Shown here piece by piece: positions 46,335 through 55,677 of a stretch of DNA of 64,000 nt. The DNA lies in assembly GCA_029882215.1 (NCBI GenBank), contig JAOULC010000006.1, forward strand, positions 25,774 through 89,773. The letters are read 5' to 3'. A program made the position numbers and the translations under genes. How positions within the stretch are numbered: position 1 is the stretch's first letter; each line of letters begins with the position of its first letter. The DNA comes from Gammaproteobacteria bacterium. Its GTDB lineage: Bacteria > Pseudomonadota > Gammaproteobacteria > SZUA-229. The notes under the pieces are model-generated. The model was not told the origin of the DNA. It saw only the letters and a program-made list of their open reading frames with translations, and made no database searches.

Positions 46335-47371
46335 GCGCTTAAATACTTTTCCGGTTCATGTTCAAAATTGTGCAGGCAACCGCCGCAGCAAAAATAATAA
46401 TCTTTTTCTTTGTAGCTAGTATGATACTCAGCACCTGTAATCTCGACTGTCATGCCGCAGACCGGATCAGTCCCCGCCTCTTTGCTGCTGCCAGCGCAAC
46501 AACTGCCACTTTCTGCCGGTTTTTCTACTGCTTTAGCTGAACCACAACAACTTGCAGTTTCTGGTTCAACGTCTTCAACAATGACTGTCTGTCGGCGCTG
46601 TTTAATTAAGCCTGCAAGTACTGACAGTGCAATTTCATCGGGAGTCACTGCATCAATTGCAAGGCCAACAGGTGAGATAATGGCATCAATTCGTTCGGCA
46701 TCACTGCCCGTGGCTTTGAGTGAGTTTTTAAGTTTGTCGGCCTTGGTTTTACTGGCAATAAAACCGATGTAATCACAATTGATACTGATCGCTGCTTCAA
46801 GACCCTGTTCGTCACGCTTGCCCTGGGTTGCAACAATAATAAAATCGGCCTTAACAGCGCTCACATCAAAACCGTCTATGATGCTGTCGGCATCGGGAAA
46901 CATTTCCGCATCGGCAGCAGGAAAAGCCACCGTCACCGAAAATCCAACACGTGATGCCAGTGCTGACAAAGTTTGTGCCGCCGGTGCTGCGCCAATCAGT
47001 AATAAAACGGGACGAGCGATAACGGGATCAATAAAAATATCCAAGGTGCCTCCACTGTGACAGGTCATGCCAAAATCGGTAATACCTTCCTCTACAAATC
47101 CATTACCACTGGCATCTTTAGTCGGGCTGATTCTAATCAACTGAGCCTGACCTTGCTGAATGACTTTTTTAGCGGTTTTAATCACCGCCGGTTGTGCACA
47201 ACCGCCACCGATCCAGCCCTGTATAATGCCGTCGGCTTCAACAATCGCTTTTGCGCCCGCTTTGGCAGAGGTGGGTGAAACCGCCCGCACCACAGTGACC
47301 ATGGCAAACGATTTGCCTTCGGCTTTGAGGCTGGCCGCTTTATCTAATACTGCATCATTGTCCATTTTCAT
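46331..47371 (-). CDS. XdhC-family protein fused to a Cys-rich linker and YHS domain
   Basis: The 346 residues begin with a complete XdhC protein (about 1-265: TVVRAVSPTSAKAGAKAIV, GWIGGGCAQP, CHSGGTLDIFIDPV, LLLIGAAPAAQTLSALASRVG). A linker with two double-cysteine groups (ASCCGSAK and GSCCAGSS) and a C-terminal YHS domain (DPVCGMTVE, YYFCCGGCLHNFEHEPEKYL) follow. YHS domains bind metals and occur in copper- and heavy-metal-handling proteins. The domain set suggests that this paralogue brings sulfur and/or copper to the Mo-Cu site; this is inference. CoxI of Oligotropha is the XdhC-like analogue. Confidence 0.85.
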   Translation of the reverse strand: MKMDNDAVLDKAASLKAEGKSFAMVTVVRAVSPTSAKAGAKAIVEADGIIQGWIGGGCAQPAVIKTAKKVIQQGQAQLIRISPTKDASGNGFVEEGITDFGMTCHSGGTLDIFIDPVIARPVLLLIGAAPAAQTLSALASRVGFSVTVAFPAADAEMFPDADSIIDGFDVSAVKADFIIVATQGKRDEQGLEAAISINCDYIGFIASKTKADKLKNSLKATGSDAERIDAIISPVGLAIDAVTPDEIALSVLAGLIKQRRQTVIVEDVEPETASCCGSAKAVEKPAESGSCCAGSSKEAGTDPVCGMTVEITGAEYHTSYKEKDYYFCCGGCLHNFEHEPEKYLSA

Positions 47372-47454
47372 GGTCGTTTCATTCCTGTCACCTGGTATCT
47401 ATCAATTATTGTCGGGGTTCGTATCTCACCCCAGCCTGCCTATTTCATAGCTTG

Positions 47455-48636
47455 CTATAACTTCATCAAGCTTGATTCTAATTTCATCAGGCTTTCGAGG
47501 TTATGTGCCGATGCAAAAAGATCCAGCAGTGGTAAAGCTGCTTTCATGCCCTCTGCAATCGGTTCATAACCATCACGACCCAGTAAGGGATTGAGCCAGA
47601 CTATTTTTCTGGCACGCTGTTTTAACTGCTGTAGCTCTTGCGTTAACTGCTGCGGCTCACCGGTGTCATAACCATCACTGACAATCATCACGATGGAACG
47701 TGAATTGACAATACGGCGGCCATAGTCACGGTTAAACATCTGTAAGCATTCACCAATGCGTGTACCACCGGACCAGCCGGATGACATCAGTGCTAATTTT
47801 TCTTTGGCCTTGGTCATATCTCGTTCACGCAGTGCATCTGTTACATGCACCAGACGTGTGTGATAGACAAACGCATCGGCATCTTTAAAGGCTTCGACGA
47901 TACCGCGCGCAAAACGTAAAAACAAAAAACTGTACAGACTCATCGAGCGACTGACATCAAGCAATAAAATCAAGCGTGGTGCCTGTTGTTTGCGTTTCAT
48001 AAACGCCAGCTCTAAAGGCGTGCCACCGTAACGTAAACTGTTACGGATTGTTTTTCGCAAATTAATTTTGCTGCCCTGACGTTGCAGGCGCTGCCGGCGC
48101 GTCATACGACGGCGCATTTTTTTTGCCATGCGTTCAACCAGTAATTCCATTTCACGCATTTGTGATTCATCAGACAGCTGGCGAAAATCACTGCGGGCAA
48201 ATGATTCCTGCAGGCTGGCACCACCTTTGCTGCCACCATCACCGGCATCGCTGTCATCGCCTTCTTCAGCATGATCGGCCTCGGCCGCTTCACCGCCACC
48301 GCCTGGCTGACCACCATCAAGGCCTTTTTTACTGTCCATCTTTTTTGCATAACTGGCGGCCTGCTCGCGCTTGCTATTAGCCGGTTTCCAGTAGGTATCA
48401 AATAAGCGGTCGAAGCGCTGCCAGTCGTCAGTGCATGAACATAGTAATGCCCGCAGTCCCCAGCGCAGCCGTTTCTGTTGCAGTAACGCACCTGAGTCTG
48501 CAATTTTCATGACATCCAGTTCTTCCTGGATACCCAGGTGAAAGCCATTGCTGCGCAGATGCTGTAAAAAACCCAGTAACCGGTCTAACAGTGTATCTTC
48601 CAGCACAAAATCATTTTGTTCACTGCTGTTAGTCAT
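47455..48636 (-). CDS. coxE: CoxE-type von Willebrand factor A protein
   Basis: The 393 residues have an N-terminal helical region and an acidic, glycine-rich linker (about 110-145, GGQPGGGGEAAEADHAEEGDD region). A C-terminal vWA domain carries a complete MIDAS (DVSRSMS, GGTRIG, VSDGYDTG). CoxE works with the AAA+ protein CoxD to build the sulfido-copper site of CO dehydrogenase, as shown for Oligotropha. Its ATG shares one base with the coxD stop (TGATG), so translation is coupled. Confidence 0.92.
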   Translation of the reverse strand: MTNSSEQNDFVLEDTLLDRLLGFLQHLRSNGFHLGIQEELDVMKIADSGALLQQKRLRWGLRALLCSCTDDWQRFDRLFDTYWKPANSKREQAASYAKKMDSKKGLDGGQPGGGGEAAEADHAEEGDDSDAGDGGSKGGASLQESFARSDFRQLSDESQMREMELLVERMAKKMRRRMTRRQRLQRQGSKINLRKTIRNSLRYGGTPLELAFMKRKQQAPRLILLLDVSRSMSLYSFLFLRFARGIVEAFKDADAFVYHTRLVHVTDALRERDMTKAKEKLALMSSGWSGGTRIGECLQMFNRDYGRRIVNSRSIVMIVSDGYDTGEPQQLTQELQQLKQRARKIVWLNPLLGRDGYEPIAEGMKAALPLLDLFASAHNLESLMKLESSLMKL

Positions 48637-49514
48637 CAGCCTGCTCTGGCAATTAATCGGTCAGACATTTCACGGCTAATCAGATCCTGATCTTCCCTGG
48701 TTTTTATCAGACACATCAGGGTGTTCATGATCAGCTCCGGATCCTGATCCAGTGACGAGAGATTGAGTTTTAACAATGCTGCGGTCCAGTCCAGTGTTTC
48801 TGCCACACCCGGTATTTTTCTCAAATCAAGTTTGCGCAAAGCCTGTACATATTCAACCACCTGACCGGCCAGTTTCTGACTGACTTGTGGCATGCGAGTG
48901 GTGATGATGCGCAGCTCTTTATCAAAGTCAGGATAATCCACGTAGTGATACAGACAGCGACGGCGTAGTGCGTCACTCAGTTCACGGGTACCATTTGAAG
49001 TTAAAATCACCAGTGGTTTAGTAACCGATTTAATGGTGCCCAGCTCAGGAATACTGATTTGAAAATCTGATAACACTTCCAGCAAAAAAGCTTCAAACTC
49101 TTCATCGGCCCGGTCGATTTCATCCACCAGCAATACCGGCGATTTAGCCATCGTAATGGCTTGCAGTAACGGACGTTTTAGTAAATATTTTTCACTAAAA
49201 ATGTCGTGTTCTTTGCTGTCTGCTGAAGCACCGCTGCTTTCCTGCATTTTAATGGCCAGCAACTGATGCTGGTAATTCCATTCATAAACTGCCGAGTTAA
49301 CATCCAGTCCTTCATAGCATTGCAAACGAATCAGTTCGCAGTCAAACAATCTGGCCAGCGTTTTTGCTATTTCAGTTTTACCAACACCGGCATCGCCTTC
49401 AAGTAATAAAGGACGTTCTAACCGGCTCTGTAATAACAGGGTTGCCGCCAGATCTTTCTCTGCAACATAGCCGGCCTCAGCGAGGCGTATTTGGAAATCA
49501 GTGATGTCTTTCAT
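48636..49514 (-). CDS. coxD: CoxD-type MoxR AAA+ ATPase
   Basis: The 292-residue MoxR-family ATPase has Walker A in LLEGDAGVGKTEIAKTLA (about 35-52), Walker B VLLVDEIDRADEEFE and a sensor NGTRELSDALRRRC. CoxD is a chaperone-like ATPase needed for post-translational assembly of the [CuSMoO2] centre. The length agrees with Oligotropha CoxD (295). It is coupled to coxE and lies downstream of coxG, a slight shift from the Oligotropha order M-S-L-D-E-F-G. Confidence 0.93.
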   Translation of the reverse strand: MKDITDFQIRLAEAGYVAEKDLAATLLLQSRLERPLLLEGDAGVGKTEIAKTLARLFDCELIRLQCYEGLDVNSAVYEWNYQHQLLAIKMQESSGASADSKEHDIFSEKYLLKRPLLQAITMAKSPVLLVDEIDRADEEFEAFLLEVLSDFQISIPELGTIKSVTKPLVILTSNGTRELSDALRRRCLYHYVDYPDFDKELRIITTRMPQVSQKLAGQVVEYVQALRKLDLRKIPGVAETLDWTAALLKLNLSSLDQDPELIMNTLMCLIKTREDQDLISREMSDRLIARAG

Positions 49515-49617
49515 ACTGTATTTATATGCCTGTATGGCCAGATAAATGAATTGATTTTAAGCAGACTGAGACAACATTTTTTAGTGGCTGTGCTCAGTCA
49601 TCTATTGCTGCACTATA

Positions 49618-50202
49618 CTATTTTTTGCCGCCAAAGAGGTTCTTGAAAAATGTAACAATCAGACCCCAGGCAAATGCCAGACCGTTGAGTTCTTTAGGCT
49701 GTTCCGCGGCTTTTACTGCCGCTTCTTTAGCCACTTCACCTTCACCCATGGCCAGTACATTATTGACAAAATTTGCACCAAACTGATTCAGAATCTGATC
49801 GGCAACCGAGTTCATCATGCGGCCACCCAGACTGGCCATTTTTCCGGTAACAGTGATCGTGGCAACACCCACTACTTCACATTTACCGTTTGCAGTTTCA
49901 CGAACGCTGGCCGTTAAATCCATTGTCGCCGATGATGAGCCTTTAGTGTCCTGACCTTTACCTTGCATGGTCATTTCACGTTTTTCAGCATCAATATTTT
50001 GGAGTTCGATTTTTCCGTTAAAGGCCATGGTTGCCGGCCCGACTTTTACTTTTACTTTACCAACGTAATTTGAATCATCAACTTTTTCGGTAATTTCAGC
50101 GCCCGGCATACAGCCGGCAACACCGGGAATATCCTGTAAAAATGTCCATGCATTACTCGATGGACCATCAATTGGAAATACTTTATCTATATCTACTTTC
50201 AC
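49618..50202 (-). CDS. coxG: CoxG-type SRPBCC membrane-recruitment protein
   Basis: The 194 residues have an SRPBCC (START-like) ligand-binding fold, with DIPGVAGCMPGAEITEKV and GKVKVKVGPATMAFNGKIEL at the N-terminus. A C-terminal amphipathic, hydrophobic helix (AFAWGLIVTFFKNLFGGKK) fits membrane attachment. CoxG recruits CO dehydrogenase to the cytoplasmic membrane, where electrons pass to the quinone pool. Here it lies directly after coxL, with a gap of about 130 bases. Confidence 0.9.
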   Translation of the reverse strand: MKVDIDKVFPIDGPSSNAWTFLQDIPGVAGCMPGAEITEKVDDSNYVGKVKVKVGPATMAFNGKIELQNIDAEKREMTMQGKGQDTKGSSSATMDLTASVRETANGKCEVVGVATITVTGKMASLGGRMMNSVADQILNQFGANFVNNVLAMGEGEVAKEAAVKAAEQPKELNGLAFAWGLIVTFFKNLFGGKK

Positions 50203-50332
50203 AATCTGTTCTCTTTCAATTAAATAACTTTATAAAGCAAAACAAATTTGCAATGACATGCACTGCAAACCTGACCTTGTCTGTACAGCCTGAAAAAAAT
50301 AATTCCTTCAGACTGTTGCATTTAGTCTGCGC

Positions 50333-52729
50333 CTAATCTTTGTTAAGGCCCATTTCCTGCAATGTTTTCCAGACGCGGAATGCATTGTGTGGCATATCGA
50401 TATGTTTCTCTGCGCCAAACTGCATGAATGCATCGTTAATTGCATTCGAGAAGCAAGGGATACTACCGACGTGCGGAGATTCTGCCACACCTTTAGCACC
50501 CATAGGATGATGCGGTGATGGGGTGACGGTGTAGTCCAGTTCCCACTTGGGTGTTTCCACCATGGTTGGCCAGAAGTAATCCATAAAGGTATTACCTAAC
50601 AGGTTACCTTCAGTGTCGTATGGCAGTTCCTGCCCCATGGCGACAGCATAACCTTCGTTAAGACCACCGTGTACCTGACCTTCAATGATCATTGGGTTGA
50701 TACGGGTGCCGCAATCATCCAGTGCATAGAAACGTCTTATTGTAGTGACACCGGTAAACTTATCGATATCAACCACGGCAAGGTAAGCACCGAACGGGAA
50801 GGTGAAATTTGGTGGATCATAATAGTCCACGGCTTCCAGCCCCATTTCCATACCATCGGGTACGTTGTTATAGGCGGCCCATGCAATTTCTTTCATGCTC
50901 TTAGCCTGATCCGGCGAACCCACTACGCGGAACTGATCAACATCCCATTCAAGGTCGTTTTCGCTGACTTCTAATAAGTGAGCAGCGATTTTGCGGGCTT
51001 TTTCACGAATCTTGCGCGCCGCTTTAACCGTCGCAGCGCCACCCACCGGTGTCGTACGTGAACCGTAAGTACCTAAACCATAAGGCGCTGTATCGGTATC
51101 ACCTTCTTCAATCTGGATATCATCTGATGACAGGCCCAGTTCAGTGGCAATGATTTGTGCGTAGGTTGTTTCATGACCCTGACCCTGACTGATGGTACCC
51201 ATGCGAGCAATGGCACTGCCAGTTGGGTGAATACGAATCTCGGCACTGTCGAACATGCCAACACCTAAGATATCGCAAGCTTTACTTGGACCGGCACCAA
51301 CAATCTCGGTAAAGGTACAAAGACCGATACCCATGATTTCACCACGCGCTTTTTTCTCTGCCTGTTCTTTACGCAAACCCTCGTAGTCAACCGCTTCCAT
51401 TACCTTCTTCAGTGCAGCCGGATAATTTCCACTGTCATATTCCCAGCCTAATGCCGACTGGTACGGGAACTGCTCTGGCTGTATGAAATTCTTCATACGA
51501 ATTTCAGCCGGGTCCATTCCAATCTTTTGTGCCAGCACATCAATCATTCGTTCAACCACATAAACCGCTTCGGTTACACGGAAAGAACAACGATACGATA
51601 CACCGCCCGGTGCTTTGTTAGTAAACACACCGTCAACATTGGCATAAGCTACCGGGATATCATAAGAACCGGTACAGATACTGAATAAACCGGCAGGCCA
51701 TTTAGTGGGCTGCGCGTGTGTATTGAAGGCACCGTGGTCAGCTAATACGTTGACCCGTAATGCTTTGATCTTGCCGTCTTTGTCTGCCGCCAGTTCGCCT
51801 TCCATGTGGTAATCACGTGCAAAGGCAGTGGTCGATAAGTTTTCAATACGGTCTTCGATCCATTTAACCGGGCGACCCAGTACGATAGACGCAACAATGG
51901 CACAAACATAGCCCGGGTAGATACCGACTTTGTTACCAAAACCGCCGCCAATATCTGGTGCAATAACCCGTACTTTACTTTCCGGTATACCCGATAACAA
52001 AGTAATAACCGTACGTACAATATGCGGTGCCTGTGAGGTCATATAAACCGTCATGTCGCCTTTAACTTTGTCAAAGGATGCAACACAACCACAGGTTTCC
52101 AGCGGTGATGCATGTACGCGGTGATTAATCATTTTTTGCTTTACAGTCACTTCGGCAGACTCAAACGCACGATCAGTCGCGTCTTTATCACCCACATCCC
52201 AGTTAAAAATATGATTATTGTGCTTACGAGAACCCTGACCAGCCTCGTCTTTGCCGACTAAATCATCACGTACGATGGCAGCATCCGCATCCATTGCATG
52301 GTGTGGATCAACCACAACCGGTAATTCTTCGTATTCCACTTCAACCAGATCTGCGCCATCAACCGCGATATAACGGTTATCGGCAATGACAAAAGCCACT
52401 TCCTGATACTGAAAACTTACTTTCTCATCAGCCAGTACCGCACATACATCACCTGCTAACGTAGGCATCCAGTGCAGACCAAGTGGCTTCAGATCTTCCG
52501 CTGTTAACACGGCATGAACACCTGGCAGAGCCAGAGCGGCTTCTTTATTAATAGAAACAATCTTTGCATGTGCATAAGGACTACGTACTACTTTACCAAC
52601 CAGCATTCCCGGTAATTTCACGTCATCAACGTAGTTACCTTTACCTTGTATAAAACGCGGATCTTCTTTACGTTTTCTTGAACAACCGACGCCTTTTAAT
52701 TCTTCTTCGCGTGTATCTTCTGTAGACAT
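50333..52729 (-). CDS. coxL: Form I carbon monoxide dehydrogenase large subunit
   Basis: This is the molybdenum-copper catalytic subunit of aerobic CO dehydrogenase (CO + H2O to CO2 + 2H+ + 2e-). The 798 residues (Oligotropha 809) carry the form I active-site loop SYRCSFR at 378-384, where Cys381 should bind copper; form II enzymes have AYRGAGR here. The usual first residue is Ala, so the Ser is a small change. GGGFGNKVG lies at 261-269 and the catalytic Glu750 in GVAESPH. Molybdopterin cytosine dinucleotide is the expected cofactor. It follows coxS by 11 bases. Confidence 0.95.
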   Translation of the reverse strand: MSTEDTREEELKGVGCSRKRKEDPRFIQGKGNYVDDVKLPGMLVGKVVRSPYAHAKIVSINKEAALALPGVHAVLTAEDLKPLGLHWMPTLAGDVCAVLADEKVSFQYQEVAFVIADNRYIAVDGADLVEVEYEELPVVVDPHHAMDADAAIVRDDLVGKDEAGQGSRKHNNHIFNWDVGDKDATDRAFESAEVTVKQKMINHRVHASPLETCGCVASFDKVKGDMTVYMTSQAPHIVRTVITLLSGIPESKVRVIAPDIGGGFGNKVGIYPGYVCAIVASIVLGRPVKWIEDRIENLSTTAFARDYHMEGELAADKDGKIKALRVNVLADHGAFNTHAQPTKWPAGLFSICTGSYDIPVAYANVDGVFTNKAPGGVSYRCSFRVTEAVYVVERMIDVLAQKIGMDPAEIRMKNFIQPEQFPYQSALGWEYDSGNYPAALKKVMEAVDYEGLRKEQAEKKARGEIMGIGLCTFTEIVGAGPSKACDILGVGMFDSAEIRIHPTGSAIARMGTISQGQGHETTYAQIIATELGLSSDDIQIEEGDTDTAPYGLGTYGSRTTPVGGAATVKAARKIREKARKIAAHLLEVSENDLEWDVDQFRVVGSPDQAKSMKEIAWAAYNNVPDGMEMGLEAVDYYDPPNFTFPFGAYLAVVDIDKFTGVTTIRRFYALDDCGTRINPMIIEGQVHGGLNEGYAVAMGQELPYDTEGNLLGNTFMDYFWPTMVETPKWELDYTVTPSPHHPMGAKGVAESPHVGSIPCFSNAINDAFMQFGAEKHIDMPHNAFRVWKTLQEMGLNKD

Positions 52730-52740
52730 GATCCGCTCCG

Positions 52741-53217
52741 TTATTTAGCTTGCAGCTTTTGTGCAGCTACTTGAATAGATTTAATGATGTTCTGATAGCC
52801 CGTGCAACGACACAGGTTACCCGACATACCCACGCGGATTTCTTCTTCCGTCGGGTTTGGGTTTTCCTGCAGGAAGCGATATGAACGCATCAGCATACCC
52901 GGCGTACAGAAACCACATTGCAGACCATGTTCCTGCATGAAGGCTTCCTGCACAGCATGCAGCTCACCGCTTTGTGCTAGACCTTCAACCGTTGTGACAT
53001 CACCACCATTGGCCTGCACTGCCAGAACCGTGCATGACTTCAGTGATGCACCATTCAGGTCAACCGTGCAAACACCGCAGTGACTGGTTTCACAACCGAT
53101 GTGACTGCCGGTTTGACCAAGCTGCTCACGAATTACATGTATTAATAATTCACGCGGCTCTACCAATGTTTCTACTGCCTGGCCGTTCAAAGTAAATTGA
53201 ATATGTGTCTTAGCCAT
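52741..53217 (-). CDS. coxS: Carbon monoxide dehydrogenase small (2Fe-2S) subunit
   Basis: The 158 residues carry two [2Fe-2S] clusters. A plant-ferredoxin type has Cys42, 47, 50 and 62 ([10 protein letters not shown]...C). A four-helix type has Cys101, 104, 136 and 138 ([11 protein letters not shown]...[10 protein letters not shown]). These pass electrons from the Mo-Cu site in CoxL to FAD in CoxM. All eight ligands are present. The start lies two bases after the coxM stop, giving the form I order M-S-L. Confidence 0.95.
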   Translation of the reverse strand: MAKTHIQFTLNGQAVETLVEPRELLIHVIREQLGQTGSHIGCETSHCGVCTVDLNGASLKSCTVLAVQANGGDVTTVEGLAQSGELHAVQEAFMQEHGLQCGFCTPGMLMRSYRFLQENPNPTEEEIRVGMSGNLCRCTGYQNIIKSIQVAAQKLQAK

Positions 53218-53219
53218 TA

Positions 53220-54089
53220 TTATTCCCCTTTTGCATTCGACAAAGCGGAACGAATAGCGCGTCGCACCATCTCACCTGCCATGCTTGTTTTGTATTCAAT
53301 ATTACCGCGCAGATCTTCGGAAGGATCGCAATCTGCCATCGCTTTTTCTGCCGCTTCACTAATCAAAGCGTCATCAATCACCTTACCCGTCAGATGCGCT
53401 GCTGCATCACTGGCTTTAAATGAGCAAGGGCCCACATTGGTCAGAGCAATATTGATCTGCGTACAGCTATCACCGTTCAGCTGTAACTGCACAGCCGCAG
53501 CGGCTGTCGCGAAATCACCGGTTTTACGTTTTAATTTGCTAAAGCCGTAGCCGCTACCAGCCGGAGGAACCGGTACCTGTATCTCGGTCATGATTTCACC
53601 CTCTTCAAGCTGGGTGTAATACGTGCCAAGAAAGAAACCGTCAGCAGGAACCGTGCGCTCACCATCAGGACCGGCCAGTACAAATGATGCACCAAGTGCC
53701 AGCATAATAGCCGGATGATCATTACCCGGGTCACCGTGGGCGATATCGCCGCCGATAGTGCCGCGGTTTCTAACCTGCGGATCGGCGATCAGTTTTGCTG
53801 CGGTCGGAATTAACGGGCATTTATCCCACAATATCTCTGATGCAATTAACTGATTTTCAGTGGTCATAGCACCAATTTTGATCATGCCGCCTTCTTCCCG
53901 AATGCCACGTAGTTCACTGATGCCATTAATATCAATTAAGTGCTCAGGCTCGGCGAAACGAAGCTTCATCATCGGCAGCAAACTGTGCCCTCCTGCAATT
54001 ATTTTTGCTTCGTCACCATATTGACCGAGCAAAGCCAGCGCATCTGCGAGACTTGTCGGTGCATGGTACTCAAAGTTACCTGGTATCAT
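53220..54089 (-). CDS. coxM: Carbon monoxide dehydrogenase medium (FAD) subunit
   Basis: The 289-residue FAD subunit takes electrons from CoxS and reduces the quinone pool. Seen: FAD-binding [13 protein letters not shown] at about 33-45, [18 protein letters not shown] near 110, and the C-terminal CO-dehydrogenase flavoprotein domain. The frame is open four codons further to a GTG at 54101, but ATG 54089 is chosen because GGAGG lies five bases before it. First structural gene of the operon, after a 260-base leader from rcoM. Confidence 0.94.
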   Translation of the reverse strand: MIPGNFEYHAPTSLADALALLGQYGDEAKIIAGGHSLLPMMKLRFAEPEHLIDINGISELRGIREEGGMIKIGAMTTENQLIASEILWDKCPLIPTAAKLIADPQVRNRGTIGGDIAHGDPGNDHPAIMLALGASFVLAGPDGERTVPADGFFLGTYYTQLEEGEIMTEIQVPVPPAGSGYGFSKLKRKTGDFATAAAAVQLQLNGDSCTQINIALTNVGPCSFKASDAAAHLTGKVIDDALISEAAEKAMADCDPSEDLRGNIEYKTSMAGEMVRRAIRSALSNAKGE

Positions 54090-54149
54090 GAGTTCCTCCA
54101 CGGATGTTTATACGTCTTTATTATGTCTATTTTTATTGAACGGCTTTTA

Positions 54150-54165
54150 GCAGTGCGGGCACTGC
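54150..54165. promoter_or_regulatory. Small dyad in the coxM leader
   Basis: GCAGTG-CGGG-CACTGC, a six-base stem with a four-base loop about 60 bases before the coxM start. Could be an operator or mRNA hairpin; unproven. Confidence 0.3.
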
Positions 54166-54241
54166 GAATCGGATTAGATTAATTGATTGATATTTCTTTA
54201 CAACGAAGAAAGCATGAACAGCAGAAATGAGACTTAATGTG

Positions 54242-54270
54242 CAACATATCAACTTAAAGTTGATATGTTG
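54242..54270. promoter_or_regulatory. Perfect 14-bp inverted repeat upstream of coxM, candidate operator
   Basis: CAACATATCAACTT, one central base, then AAGTTGATATGTTG: every base of the arms matches. It lies about 155 bases before the coxM start and 80 bases after the rcoM stop. No T-run follows on either strand, so it does not look like an intrinsic terminator. A regulator site in the cox promoter is the simplest reading, but known RcoM sites, as I recall, are described as direct repeats. Confidence 0.5.
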
Positions 54271-54352
54271 GTATAAGTTTAAATTATGAGGGTAATTGAA
54301 TACCGTAAATAGATAAGCTATTGCTTGCTATACGATTAATAGCAGTCAGGGA

Positions 54353-55105
54353 CTAAGACAGCCCCAGCATGGTTTTGAGCATTTTCACTTTAGTTCGGCT
54401 GATAGGAATCCTCACATCATTTATCATCACGATAGAACATTGCTCGTCTTCTTTCTCAAACGACTGGCCATAACTAATGTTCACCATATAACTACGGTGA
54501 ATGCGCACAAATTTATCCGCTGCCAGACGCAACTCAAGTTCAGACAGGGAAAGGTTGCAGAGGAACTCTTCAGTTTTGGTATAAACGGTGGTGTAGTGAC
54601 CCTCGGCCTTAAAATAAACCACATCATCCAGATCAACCAGAATGACTTTCTTATTTTTATGCACCGGCAACTTGAACAGCAGGCGCGGTTTATCAGAATC
54701 AATTTGCTCATGCGGCGTGGTAGTCAGGTCCGTCAGATCATAAAATACCATACAGGTTCCCACGCCCTTATCATGAGCCATGATTTTAGAGACTTTAATT
54801 AACAAGACTCTGTCAGGAATATTGATCATCATTGTCATAGGCGGTGGCGAATCAATCGGGCAGGCTGACTGATCCAGTAGCCATTTAACCTTTGCACGGC
54901 TATTTTCAGGGTGAAACTGCAGTATCTCCTGGCCAATTACCAGATCCACTTCAGCACCTAATATCTTACTGGCCGACTGGTTGAGCCCCATAATGTGATT
55001 ATTAGCATCAAGCCAGACAACGCCCGGATCAAAACGCTGCAAGCGATGTTCAAATGTTTCCAAAATGCCCCCTGCTATTACATCTTTATGACGGATCAAA
55101 GCCAT
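54353..55105 (-). CDS. rcoM: RcoM-type CO-sensing haem regulator (PAS-LytTR)
   Basis: A single-protein CO sensor and activator of 250 residues. The PAS domain (about 18-125) starts TFEHRLQRFDPGVVWLD and keeps SPPPMTMMINIPDRVLLIKVS, very close to Burkholderia RcoM. The haem ligands known there (His74, Cys94, Met104) correspond to His65 (QFHPENSR), Cys82 (ACPID) and Met92. The LytTR DNA-binding domain covers about 145-250 (EGHYTTVYT, FVRIHRSYMVNI). GTG 55108 is an alternative start. It lies directly upstream of coxM on the same strand and surely controls it. Confidence 0.93.
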   Translation of the reverse strand: MALIRHKDVIAGGILETFEHRLQRFDPGVVWLDANNHIMGLNQSASKILGAEVDLVIGQEILQFHPENSRAKVKWLLDQSACPIDSPPPMTMMINIPDRVLLIKVSKIMAHDKGVGTCMVFYDLTDLTTTPHEQIDSDKPRLLFKLPVHKNKKVILVDLDDVVYFKAEGHYTTVYTKTEEFLCNLSLSELELRLAADKFVRIHRSYMVNISYGQSFEKEDEQCSIVMINDVRIPISRTKVKMLKTMLGLS

Positions 55106-55350
55106 CACTTAATTATTTTTGTATCAAGTTGATCCATGGTAGCAATAAAACAGCTTATCGACTTAAATAAAATAGCCATTGCTGCCAGATTTAAAAATAC
55201 CATCTTCAACAATGACAAAGACACCAGACCAGCCAGTCAATGTGAGCTTTATTACGCATATACTTTATATATATGCACCTAATGTCGAATTATTTATTAT
55301 TTTGAAGCAATACTGTGGCGGTATTATCTAATCATTTTTTATTTTAAGCA

Positions 55351-55386
55351 AAAAAAAGGGCCTGGACGTGTATCGTCTAGACCCTT
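55351..55386 (-). terminator. Intrinsic terminator of the tRNA-Ser gene
   Basis: On the minus strand AAGGGTCTAGACG / CGTCCAGGCCCTT form a stem with two G-U-type pairs and a five-base loop, followed by seven T. Confidence 0.85.
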
Positions 55387-55397
55387 AATTTATTGAT

Positions 55398-55489
<92 letters not shown>

Positions 55490-55677
55490 TGTTCAAACAT
55501 GGCAGTTTTCACTGCAATCTGCCAAGCAATAACTGTGAGCAGATTTTTGAAGGCCGCAATAATACCTATAAACTTCGGTTATGGCCAGCGTTATTTGCAA
55601 CCTTTTTTAAATTGGCTTGTCTGATCAGTTATGTTAAAGTTTAATTATTGTAAATCAACAACCTACGGACAACCCGA

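Noticed and set aside
50333..52729. Form II CO dehydrogenase-like hydroxylase
   Set aside because: The active-site loop is YRCSFR, not AYRGAGR, and the gene order is M-S-L, both form I traits.
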